Shown here: piece by piece, positions 1 to 5,962 of the stretch
Layout of the letters: each line of letters starts with the position of its first letter
Position numbering within the stretch: position 1 is the first letter of the stretch
Origin: JAKEGN01 sp964465665
Lineage (GTDB): Bacteria; Pseudomonadota; Gammaproteobacteria; Steroidobacterales; Woeseiaceae
DNA: 9,948 nucleotides
Direction: 5' to 3'
Assembly (NCBI GenBank): GCA_964465665.1
Contig: CAYXKM010000171.1
Span: forward strand, 1 to 9,948
Program-made: the position numbers and the translations under genes
The notes under the pieces: model-generated
What the model saw: the letters and a program-made list of their open reading frames with translations, nothing else
Database searches by the model: none
What the model was told of the DNA's origin: nothing

Positions 1-276
1 CGGCGCGGGCGCGACCTCGCGCAGAAGATGCGCGAGATCATCCCACGACAGATGTTCGATATCGCGATTCAGGCTTCGATCGGCGCTAAAGTCATCGCCC
101 GCGAAACCGTCAAGGCGCTGCGCAAGAACGTGACCGCCAAATGCTATGGTGGCGACGTCACCCGCAAGCGAAAGTTGCTTGAGAAGCAGAAGGCTGGAAA
201 AAAGCGCATGAAACAGATTGGTTCCGTGGAGATACCTCAGGAGGCGTTTCTCGCGGTCTTACGAGTGGAAAAGTGA
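1..276 (+). CDS. lepA: Elongation factor 4 (LepA), C-terminal end, 5'-truncated by window
   Basis: This is the last 91 codons of the GTPase EF4/LepA, read in frame from base 1 to the TGA at 274-276. EF4 is a ribosome-associated translation factor that acts in the cytoplasm on stalled or assembling ribosomes. The visible part is the LepA-specific C-terminal domain. It shows the family hallmarks IPRQMFDIAIQ, ALRKNVTAKCYGGD, TRKRKLLEKQKAGKKRMKQ and the terminal VEIPQEAFLAVL, which match the E. coli protein closely. The basic KRKLLEKQ/KKRMKQ stretch is the tail that contacts rRNA. The GTPase domain lies outside the window. lepB starts 9 nt downstream, the usual gammaproteobacterial pairing, so the two are almost certainly co-transcribed. 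Nothing looks broken. Confidence 0.97.
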   Translation, partial: RRGRDLAQKMREIIPRQMFDIAIQASIGAKVIARETVKALRKNVTAKCYGGDVTRKRKLLEKQKAGKKRMKQIGSVEIPQEAFLAVLRVEK

Positions 277-280
277 GAGG
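275..280 (+). promoter_or_regulatory. Ribosome binding site fixing the TTG start of lepB
   Basis: GAGAGG overlaps the lepA stop codon and lies 5 nt before the TTG at 286. No in-frame ATG lies close by, so this site supports the TTG as the lepB start and suggests coupling with lepA translation. Confidence 0.6.
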
Positions 281-285
281 CTTCA

Positions 286-1035
286 TTGAACATTAATCTT
301 GCACTGATTTTGACACTGCTGACGGCGTTCAGCGGCGCAGTCGTCGCATTCGACAGATTCTATTTGAACAAGCGACGCGAACCGGTCGAGAACGGTGGTC
401 GCGGCGTGATCATCGAGTACAGCCGATCGTTCTTTCCGGTGCTGTTGTTTGTGCTTGTCATCCGCTCGTTCATTTTTGAACCGTTTCGGATTCCGTCGGG
501 ATCCATGATGCCCACGCTCCTGCAGGGCGACTATATTTTTGTGAAGAAGTATTCCTACGGTCTGCGCTTGCCGGTCATTGAGAAAAAGTTCATCGAGACC
601 GGCCAGCCGGCGCGTGGCGACGTGGTGGTGTTTCGGCTGCCGTCGGAGCCGAACGTAAACTACATCAAGCGCGTCATTGGTCTGCCCGGTGACGAAATCG
701 TCTATTCGGATCATCGCCTGACCGTCAACGGCGTATCGGTGCCGTTGCAGGCCGACCCGGGGGGTAAGTTTCCGCAGGTCGTCCGGGAGACCCTTGGTGC
801 CAGGGAGCACGACATCATGATCACCGAGCCGGACCGCAACGTGCTGGACGGCAGGTACCGGGTACCTGAAGGGCATTTCTTCATGATGGGCGACAACCGC
901 GACAACAGCCGCGACAGCCGCTATATCGGTGCGATCCCGGAAACGCACCTCGTGGGCGAGGCGGTCCGAATCTGGATGCATATGGACGGCCTGGAATGGC
1001 CGGACTGGAGCCGCATTGGGACAAAGATCGAATAA
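286..1035 (+). CDS. lepB: Signal peptidase I
   Basis: Type I leader peptidase, 249 aa, which removes signal peptides from exported proteins at the outer face of the inner membrane using a Ser/Lys dyad. Two hydrophobic segments (about residues 4-22 and 48-64) give the usual two-span anchor, with the basic stretch NKRRE between them. The catalytic Ser is S73 in PSGSMMPTL, and the Lys general base is K128 in NYIKRVIGLPGD. The box-E motif GDNRDNSRDSR (202-212) is intact. The length is at the shorter end for gammaproteobacteria: E. coli LepB is 324 aa and has a larger second domain. The start is TTG, supported by a GAGAGG 5 nt upstream and by the hydrophobic N-terminus that follows. It sits 9 nt after lepA. 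Identification is secure; the exact start is slightly less so. Confidence 0.97.
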   Translation: MNINLALILTLLTAFSGAVVAFDRFYLNKRREPVENGGRGVIIEYSRSFFPVLLFVLVIRSFIFEPFRIPSGSMMPTLLQGDYIFVKKYSYGLRLPVIEKKFIETGQPARGDVVVFRLPSEPNVNYIKRVIGLPGDEIVYSDHRLTVNGVSVPLQADPGGKFPQVVRETLGAREHDIMITEPDRNVLDGRYRVPEGHFFMMGDNRDNSRDSRYIGAIPETHLVGEAVRIWMHMDGLEWPDWSRIGTKIE

Positions 1036-1039
1036 TGTG

Positions 1040-1068
1040 GTGCCAGTCACTGATTTCATGGCTAAAAT
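1040..1068 (+). promoter_or_regulatory. Possible sigma-70-like promoter upstream of the DUF4845 gene
   Basis: GTGCCA (1040-1045, 4 of 6 to TTGACA), a 17-nt spacer and TAAAAT (1063-1068, 5 of 6 to TATAAT) lie in the 68-nt gap after lepB. Transcription would start near 1075, about 30 nt before the proposed ATG at 1104. This is a by-eye match only and such matches occur by chance. Confidence 0.25.
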
Positions 1069-1093
1069 TGATCAGGATTGGCGACGGAATGCT

Positions 1094-1097
1094 GGAG
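1094..1097 (+). promoter_or_regulatory. Ribosome binding site deciding the DUF4845 start
   Basis: GGAG lies 6 nt before the ATG at 1104. The frame is open well upstream into lepB, so this site is the main reason to start the gene at 1104. In-frame ATGs at 1110 and 1116 are less well spaced. Confidence 0.6.
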
Positions 1098-1103
1098 TGT
1101 GGC

Positions 1104-1541
1104 ATGAGAATGGCTATGAATCCGGGTGAAATCGCAAGCCGCGCGTGCAAATTGCCGTGGGTGCGACCCACTGCTTTGCGGTCGCGGCAGGCGGGAATGA
1201 CGGGCCTCGGCTTGCTCATCCTGGTTGCCTTTATAGGTCTTTTTGCCTTCGCAGCGATACGGCTGACGCCCGTCTATCTGAACTACATGAAAGTGTCGGG
1301 CGTGCTGAATGGTGTCGAAACGGAATTCGACGGGCAGAATCCGTCCAGGGCGGCGATAAGGACTTCAATCAGCCGCCGTTTCGATATCGAGAGCGTGAGC
1401 GAAATAACCGCGAAAGACATCACCGTAACACCCAGCGGCAACGGCTTCGTTGTCAAAGCTGCATACGACCACACAACGCCGTTTATTGCGAACATCTATT
1501 TCACCGTCAAGTTCGACAGTTCCGTAGAAGTTCGCCGCTAG
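1104..1541 (+). CDS. DUF4845 family small membrane protein
   Basis: A 145-aa protein of unknown function, matching the DUF4845 proteins found between lepB and rnc in many gammaproteobacteria (for example Pseudomonas). A basic N-terminal tail (residues 1-30) precedes one membrane segment (about 34-52), then the family-typical RLTPVYLNYMKV. A mixed soluble domain follows, ending near TVKFDSSVEVRR and presumably periplasmic. The tail-membrane junction AGMTGLGLLILVAFIG resembles a type IV prepilin N-terminus: a Gly (31) before a hydrophobic run. The Glu expected at mature position 5 is Gly36, so true pilin processing is doubtful. The 30-residue tail is longer than the short one I expect for this family, so the start could be at 1110 or 1116. 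Its role is unknown; position suggests a membrane or secretion-related job alongside LepB, but that is inference. Confidence 0.85.
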   Translation: MRMAMNPGEIASRACKLPWVRPTALRSRQAGMTGLGLLILVAFIGLFAFAAIRLTPVYLNYMKVSGVLNGVETEFDGQNPSRAAIRTSISRRFDIESVSEITAKDITVTPSGNGFVVKAAYDHTTPFIANIYFTVKFDSSVEVRR

Positions 1542-1579
1542 TATTGTCGCAAGTATTTGTCGCGAGATTCCGTCGCGAG
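1541..1579 (+). repeat. Three tandem 13-bp repeats in the rnc leader
   Basis: Three head-to-tail 13-mers begin at 1541, 1554 and 1567, each ending in GTCGCAAG or GTCGCGAG; copies 2 and 3 share the last 8 bases exactly. Because GTCGCGAG contains the palindrome TCGCGA, copies 2 and 3 can also pair as a 6-bp stem (1560-1565 with 1573-1578) around a 7-nt loop. They begin at the last base of the DUF4845 stop codon and lie about 90 nt before rnc. Function unknown. Confidence 0.7.
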
Positions 1580-1593
1580 TTGACAGTGCGACG

Positions 1594-1622
1594 TTGCCTG
1601 CCCGGCCGTCTGCCCATACCAT
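1594..1622 (+). promoter_or_regulatory. Weak possible promoter for rnc
   Basis: TTGCCT (1594-1599), a 17-nt spacer and TACCAT (1617-1622) each match the sigma-70 boxes at 4 of 6 positions within the 127-nt gap before rnc. E. coli rnc has its own promoter, so an internal promoter here would be reasonable, but the match is weak. Confidence 0.2.
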
Positions 1623-1668
1623 AGGTGATGGCTGCCTCTCCCGGCTGCCGAATACGTGAGCAGACACC

Positions 1669-2349
1669 TTGGAAAAAGCGGTACGCTGGCTGAAGAAATC
1701 GCTCGATTACGAATTTCGCGATAAGGAACTTCTGCGCCATGCGCTTACCCATCGCAGCGCTCCTGGCAGCAATAATGAACGTCTCGAGTACCTCGGCGAC
1801 GCCGTACTCGATGCTGTAGTTTCCGAAATCATCTACAGGCAGAGGCCTGATGCCGACGAAGGAACGTTGAGCAGGCTTCGTTCGTTCCTGGTCAAGGACT
1901 CGGCATTGGCGGAACTCGCGACGGAACTGGGCATTGGACGTCATATTATTTTTGGGCCCGGTGAAAAGAAGACCGGCGGACACCGCCGTGAATCGATACT
2001 TGCCGACGCGCTGGAAGCTTTGTTCGGCGCCGTCTACCTCGATGGGGGTTTCGACGCAGCGAAGACGATAATATGCGCTGCTTACGGCGAACGGCTGCAG
2101 TCGTTGCCGGATGCCGTTGATCTGCGCGACCCGAAAACGGCGCTGCAGGAGTTTCTGCAGGCACGCCAATTGGCACTGCCCGAGTATCAAATGGAAAAAA
2201 TCAGCGGGAAAGCACATCAGCAGACCTTTGAGATCAGTTGCACGGTGAGCGGTACCGGCATGCGATCGACCGGCACCGGAGGTTCGAGACGGGATGCCGA
2301 GCAGCAGGCCGCAGAACGAATGCTGGCAATGCTGGATGTCGGGCGCTAA
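1669..2349 (+). CDS. rnc: Ribonuclease III
   Basis: RNase III, 226 aa, the same length as the E. coli enzyme. It cuts double-stranded RNA with Mg2+, processing the rRNA precursor and many mRNAs in the cytoplasm. The N-terminal endonuclease domain carries the signature NERLEYLGDAVLD, with E40 and D44, and ESILADALEA, with D113 and E116; these four correspond to the E. coli catalytic residues E41, D45, D114 and E117. The dsRNA-binding domain covers about 153-222, starting DPKTALQEFL and ending with SRRDAEQQAAERML. The start is TTG, with only a weak GTGAG about 8 nt upstream; no better in-frame start exists, and the resulting N-terminus aligns with the family. era follows after 3 nt. In E. coli RNase III cleaves its own leader to limit expression; whether the long leader here is used that way is unknown. 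Confidence 0.97.
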   Translation: MEKAVRWLKKSLDYEFRDKELLRHALTHRSAPGSNNERLEYLGDAVLDAVVSEIIYRQRPDADEGTLSRLRSFLVKDSALAELATELGIGRHIIFGPGEKKTGGHRRESILADALEALFGAVYLDGGFDAAKTIICAAYGERLQSLPDAVDLRDPKTALQEFLQARQLALPEYQMEKISGKAHQQTFEISCTVSGTGMRSTGTGGSRRDAEQQAAERMLAMLDVGR

Positions 2350-2352
2350 GTC

Positions 2353-3264
2353 ATGAACGATGAATTCAATTGCGGATTTGTCGCGGTAATTGGTAGACCG
2401 AATGTCGGGAAGTCGACGCTGATCAACGCGCTGGTCGGAAAGAAAGTCAGCATCGTAACACCGAAGCCACAGACAACCCGCCATCGCATTCTGGGGATAC
2501 GCTCGGCTGGCAACAGCCAGATCATATTTGTCGATACGCCCGGGCTGCACCGCGATGCCGGCAAAGCTATGAACCGAATGATGAACCGGTCGGCGTCCAG
2601 CGCCCTGTCAGACGCGGATCTGATCCTGTTTGTTACCGAGGCCGGGCGCTGGACCGACGAGGACGACGATGTCCTGAAGCGCATCCGGAAATCGGGCATC
2701 CCCTCATTCGCGATACTTAATAAGATTGACAAGATCGTGCCGAAGGAATCCCTGCTCGAACAAATCAGCAGGACGTCTCAGCGACACGAGTTTGCGGAAC
2801 TGGTACCGGTGTCGGCCGCGAAGGGTGACAATCTCGGTGAACTACTGAAGCTCATTCCGAAGTACCTGCCGGCATCACAGGCAATGTATCCCGGCGACAT
2901 GGTGTCGGACCGGGGGGAGGAGTTCCAGGCCGCAGAAGTGATTCGTGAGAAACTGACCATGAACCTGCGCCAGGAATTGCCATACGGCCTTACAGTGCAG
3001 ATCGAGCGCTACGATCGCGACGATGCCGGAATTGCCATTCACGCAGTCATTTGGGTGGAAAGGGACAGCCAAAAAGGCATCGTGGTCGGCAAAGGCGGCA
3101 GCATGCTGAAGCGGGTCGGCAGGGCAGCCCGGCTCGAGTTGCGTGACCGGCTTGCCATGCCTGTGCATCTGGAATTGTGGGCCCGTGTAAAGGAGAACTG
3201 GGCGGACAGCGAGAGAGACCTTTTGCAGCTCGGCTTTGACGCGCCCGGCGGGCGGACCGATTGA
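2353..3264 (+). CDS. era: GTPase Era
   Basis: Era, 303 aa, an essential GTPase that binds the 3' end of 16S rRNA and monitors 30S subunit maturation. The G domain has all motifs: G1 GRPNVGKST (14-22), G2 region around TPKPQTTRHR (36-45), G3 DTPG (61-64), G4 NKID (123-126) and G5 SAAK (154-157). The C-terminal type II KH domain follows IREKLTMNLRQELPYG and contains the RNA-binding loop IVVGKGGSMLKRVG. It begins 3 nt after the rnc stop with a poor ribosome binding site, which suggests translational coupling to rnc. Its stop overlaps the recO start. rnc-era pairing is conserved and fits shared work in 16S rRNA maturation. No anomalies. Confidence 0.98.
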   Translation: MNDEFNCGFVAVIGRPNVGKSTLINALVGKKVSIVTPKPQTTRHRILGIRSAGNSQIIFVDTPGLHRDAGKAMNRMMNRSASSALSDADLILFVTEAGRWTDEDDDVLKRIRKSGIPSFAILNKIDKIVPKESLLEQISRTSQRHEFAELVPVSAAKGDNLGELLKLIPKYLPASQAMYPGDMVSDRGEEFQAAEVIREKLTMNLRQELPYGLTVQIERYDRDDAGIAIHAVIWVERDSQKGIVVGKGGSMLKRVGRAARLELRDRLAMPVHLELWARVKENWADSERDLLQLGFDAPGGRTD

Positions 3265-4031
3265 CCGGCAACAGGCGAATTCTGAACGCTCCGGCGTGGT
3301 TGTTACACCATCGTCCGTTTCGCGATTCGAGCCAGCTACTCGATATCATCAGCCGGGATAACGGGCGACTGATGCTGGTCGCGCGCGGCAGCCGTAGCGC
3401 CAGGTCCCGGCTTCGGGGCATCCTCAGGCCATTCATGCCGCTGCAGTTGTCATGGTCGATCCGCTCGGATCTGGGGACCCTGACCGGGGCGGAAATGGAT
3501 GGTCCGCCGATTGCCCTGAGCGGCGACGCGCTGCTTGCCGGGTACTATGTCAATGAGCTCATGCTCAATCTTTTGCACCGGCACGATCCGCAACTGGAGA
3601 TCTTCGTTGCCTATGCGCGCGCAATCAACGGTTTTGCCGGCCGCAACGATCTTGCGGCATGTCTTCGCGAGTTCGAGATAGTGCTGTTGCGGAGTCTCGG
3701 CTACGCACTGATACTGGATCGCGAGGCGCAGACGCAGAACGCATTGCAAGCCGACCGCATTTACGAGTACCGGGTGGATCAGGGACCGGTACCGGCCAGC
3801 CGCAGCGATGGCGCAGCCACTTACAGTGGCGAAGTTCTGCTGGCGATAGACCGCCAGGAGTTCACGCGACCGGAAGTCCTGCAAAGCGCAGGGAGATTGT
3901 TGCGGGACGTCATCGCCTATCACATGGGCGGCAAGGAGCTGAAGACCCGCAAGGTACTCCTGGAGTTGCGACGCGCCGCCCGCATCCCGGACAATGCAAA
4001 GGACAGTTCGGAAATCAGGAATCTCCTTTGA
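3261..4031 (+). CDS. recO: DNA repair protein RecO
   Basis: RecO, 256 aa (E. coli 242). With RecR it helps load RecA on SSB-coated single-stranded DNA and anneals complementary strands in RecFOR gap repair. The N-terminal OB-fold is at about residues 8-80, with the family pattern HRPFRDSSQLLDI, GRLMLVARGSRSARSRLRG and LRPFMPLQLSW. The helical C-terminal part contains YYVNELMLNLL, LREFEIVLLRSLGY and HMGGKELKTRKVLLEL. No zinc-type Cys cluster is present, as in E. coli RecO. The start is TTG at 3261, overlapping the era stop in a TTGA junction, so translation is probably coupled. An era-recO-pdxJ order is standard in gammaproteobacteria. Confidence 0.96.
   Translation: MTGNRRILNAPAWLLHHRPFRDSSQLLDIISRDNGRLMLVARGSRSARSRLRGILRPFMPLQLSWSIRSDLGTLTGAEMDGPPIALSGDALLAGYYVNELMLNLLHRHDPQLEIFVAYARAINGFAGRNDLAACLREFEIVLLRSLGYALILDREAQTQNALQADRIYEYRVDQGPVPASRSDGAATYSGEVLLAIDRQEFTRPEVLQSAGRLLRDVIAYHMGGKELKTRKVLLELRRAARIPDNAKDSSEIRNLL
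4017..4020 (+). promoter_or_regulatory. Ribosome binding site deciding the TTG start of pdxJ
   Basis: AGGA inside the 3' end of recO lies 7 nt before the TTG at 4028. The pdxJ frame is open far upstream through recO, so this site plus the homology start is what places the pdxJ start at 4028. Confidence 0.6.
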
Positions 4032-4771
4032 ACGACCTCAGTGCATTGCATCTTGGTGTCAACATCGATCATGTCGCCACGCTCAGACAAGCTCGTGGTA
4101 CCGCGTACCCGGAACCCGCGATGGCCGCACAGATGGCAGAGGCCGCAGGTGCCGACAGCATAACGGTGCACCTTCGCGAAGACCGGCGGCACATTCAGTA
4201 CAGTGATCTCATCGCCATACAGAAGGTCATGACAACGCACATGAACCTGGAAATGGCCGTTACCAGCGAGATGGTCGGCATTGCTTTGAAGATCCGGCCA
4301 CGCGATTGCTGCCTGGTGCCCGAGAAACGTGAAGAGGTGACCACAGAGGGAGGCCTCGACGTGTTGACGCATCGGCGCGATGTCCATGAGGCCTGTATGA
4401 AACTCGCCGATGCCGGGATTCGTGTGTCGCTTTTCGTAGACCCGGATGCCCGCCAACTGGATGCTGCAGTGCTTGCCGGCGCCCCGGTCGTCGAGCTGCA
4501 TACCGGTGCTTACGCGGATGCGAGCGGTGCCGATCAGGGCCGCGAGCTACAACGCATCCGTGACGCCGTAAGTTACGGGCAGCAAGCAGGACTGATCGTG
4601 CATGCGGGACATGGACTAAACTACGACAACGTCGCTGCCGTTGCCGTAATAGCCGGGATTCGGGAACTCAACATTGGACACGCTATTGTTGCGCGCGCCG
4701 TGTTCGACGGCCTGGATGCAGCCGTGCGCAAAATGAGGCAGCTCATGTCGCTGGCCAGGTCCGGAGCCTGA
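4028..4771 (+). CDS. pdxJ: Pyridoxine 5'-phosphate synthase
   Basis: PdxJ, 247 aa (E. coli 243), condenses 1-deoxyxylulose 5-phosphate with 3-amino-2-oxopropyl phosphate to pyridoxine 5'-phosphate, the last ring-forming step of DXP-dependent vitamin B6 synthesis in the cytoplasm. The TIM-barrel motifs are nearly identical to E. coli: LGVNIDHVATLRQARGTAYP, TVHLREDRRHI, MNLEMAV, CCLVPEKREEVTTEGGLDV, HTGAYADA, HAGHGLNYDN and ELNIGHAIVARAV. H48 and E75 correspond to the E. coli active-site H45 and E72. The TTG start (4028-4030) overlaps the recO stop (4029-4031) and has AGGA 7 nt upstream. The same frame is open across much of recO, but that extension has no homology and is not part of the gene. 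pdxJ-acpS adjacency is conserved. Confidence 0.97.
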   Translation: MNDLSALHLGVNIDHVATLRQARGTAYPEPAMAAQMAEAAGADSITVHLREDRRHIQYSDLIAIQKVMTTHMNLEMAVTSEMVGIALKIRPRDCCLVPEKREEVTTEGGLDVLTHRRDVHEACMKLADAGIRVSLFVDPDARQLDAAVLAGAPVVELHTGAYADASGADQGRELQRIRDAVSYGQQAGLIVHAGHGLNYDNVAAVAVIAGIRELNIGHAIVARAVFDGLDAAVRKMRQLMSLARSGA

Positions 4772-4775
4772 GGTC

Positions 4776-5156
4776 GTGATATTTGGCGTCGGTACAGACA
4801 TCGTCGAGATTGCGCGCATACAACAGACTTACGATCGATTCGGCGCACATTTCGTGGATCGGCTGCTGATGGATGAAGAACGAGGGTTGTTCGAGAAAAG
4901 CAAATGGCCGGTGCGGTTTCTCGCGATGCGTTTCGCAGCCAAGGAAGCGACGGTCAAGGCCATGGGCACAGGTTTTGCACACGGCATGTGGATCCGCGAT
5001 GTCGGGATAGTCAGCAATGCCTGGGGGCGTCCGCTGGTAGTCTGGTCAGATCGCGGCAAGGAAGTGTGCCGCGAACTTGGGATAGGTGCGGGACATGTGA
5101 GCCTGTCGGACGATGCTGGCCTCGTACTCGCATTTGCAGTCGTGATGAACGCCTGA
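4776..5156 (+). CDS. acpS: Holo-[acyl-carrier-protein] synthase
   Basis: AcpS, 126 aa (E. coli 126), transfers 4'-phosphopantetheine from coenzyme A to the serine of apo-ACP, activating it for fatty acid synthesis. The N-terminal GVGTDIVEIARI carries D8, and FAAKEATVKAMGTG carries E57; these match the Mg2+-binding D9 and E58 of E. coli. The C-terminal HVSLSDDAGLVLAFAVV is typical of the family. The start is GTG, 4 nt after the pdxJ stop, with GGAG 9 nt upstream and TGAGG closer. It forms the end of the conserved lepA-to-acpS cluster; the next gene is 21 nt downstream. Confidence 0.97.
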   Translation: MIFGVGTDIVEIARIQQTYDRFGAHFVDRLLMDEERGLFEKSKWPVRFLAMRFAAKEATVKAMGTGFAHGMWIRDVGIVSNAWGRPLVVWSDRGKEVCRELGIGAGHVSLSDDAGLVLAFAVVMNA

Positions 5157-5177
5157 CCGACCCATTCGAGGGATCCG

Positions 5178-5951
5178 ATGCACTGCTTTACATTTGATAT
5201 CGAAACGGTCCCGGACGTGGAGTTTGGCCGCCGCATGTGGCAACTCGATGGCTTGACCGACGAGGATGTCGGTACGGCCATGACGTTCAATCGCCTGCAG
5301 GAAACCGGCAGCGACTTTCTGCCACCCCACCAGCAGCGGATCGTCGCTATCTCGGTGGGTCTGCGCACAGCAGACACCTTCCGACTGTGGAGTCTCGGTG
5401 ACCCCGGTTCCGACGAAGCCGAGCTGGTTCGGCGTTTTTTCGACGGCATCGAGCGCTATGCGCCCGACCTCGTGTCGTGGAATGGCAGTGGCTTCGATTT
5501 GCCGGTCTTGCACTACCGGGCAATGCGACACGGCATCCAGGCTCCTCGCTACTGGGAAACCGGCGACAACGATCGCGATTACCGCTTTAACAACTACCTG
5601 AGTCGCTTTCACTGGCGACACATAGACCTGATGGATGTGCTTTCCGGTTTCCAGGCACGCGGTCGCGCGAGCCTCGAACAAATGGCGGTGCTGCTCGGAT
5701 TTCCCGGCAAACTCGGGATGAGCGGCGACAAGGTCCGCGACAGCTGGCTCAAGGGCGGCATCGAGGACATTCGCAACTATTGCGAGACCGACGTACTCAA
5801 TACCTACCTCATTTACCTGCGCTTCGAGCACATGCGCGGGCGCCTGGACAGCAAGGACCTTGCGCGGGAATTCGAACTGATACGGGCGACCCTTAAGGGC
5901 ATGAATCGTCCCCACCTTGACGAATTTCTTGCCGCCTGGCCGAAGAGCTGA
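5178..5951 (+). CDS. PolB-like DEDDy 3'-5' exonuclease
   Basis: A 257-aa predicted 3'-5' exonuclease of the group related to the proofreading domain of DNA polymerase B (DNA_pol_B_exo2 type). The three DEDD motifs are intact: Exo I FDIETVP with D7 and E9, Exo II WNGSGFDLPVL with D107, and Exo III YCETDVLNTY with Y201 and D205, giving the Y-x3-D spacing of the DEDDy class. No polymerase domain follows, so it is a stand-alone nuclease. The exact substrate (DNA or RNA) is not known for this group. It starts with ATG behind a clear GAGGGA, 21 nt after acpS, and is followed 11 nt later by rlmD, so it probably sits in the same transcript. Its neighbours (rnc, era, recO, rlmD) leave open a role in either DNA repair or RNA processing. 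Confidence 0.92.
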   Translation: MHCFTFDIETVPDVEFGRRMWQLDGLTDEDVGTAMTFNRLQETGSDFLPPHQQRIVAISVGLRTADTFRLWSLGDPGSDEAELVRRFFDGIERYAPDLVSWNGSGFDLPVLHYRAMRHGIQAPRYWETGDNDRDYRFNNYLSRFHWRHIDLMDVLSGFQARGRASLEQMAVLLGFPGKLGMSGDKVRDSWLKGGIEDIRNYCETDVLNTYLIYLRFEHMRGRLDSKDLAREFELIRATLKGMNRPHLDEFLAAWPKS

Positions 5952-5962
5952 AGCCCGGGCGC

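Noticed and set aside
283..1059. 258-codon minus-strand frame covering lepB
   Set aside because: It almost exactly mirrors lepB, has no recognisable motif and an amino-acid make-up typical of a shadow frame.
1580..1585. Perfect -35-like TTGACA upstream of rnc
   Set aside because: At the right distance (about 1602-1609) the sequence is GC-rich (CCGGCCGT) with no -10-like element, so it was not called a promoter on its own.
1507..2550. 347-codon open frame on the minus strand over rnc and the start of era
   Set aside because: It lies antisense to two well-recognised genes, its translation resembles no family, and long antisense frames are expected in GC-rich coding DNA.
3659..4027. Upstream extension of the pdxJ frame through recO
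   Set aside because: The extra 123 codons have a low-complexity, Arg-rich composition typical of an out-of-frame reading, and the pdxJ homology and ribosome binding site both place the start at 4028.
5046..5915. 289-codon minus-strand frame over the exonuclease gene
   Set aside because: It mirrors a gene with complete catalytic motifs; no domain or ribosome binding site supports it.
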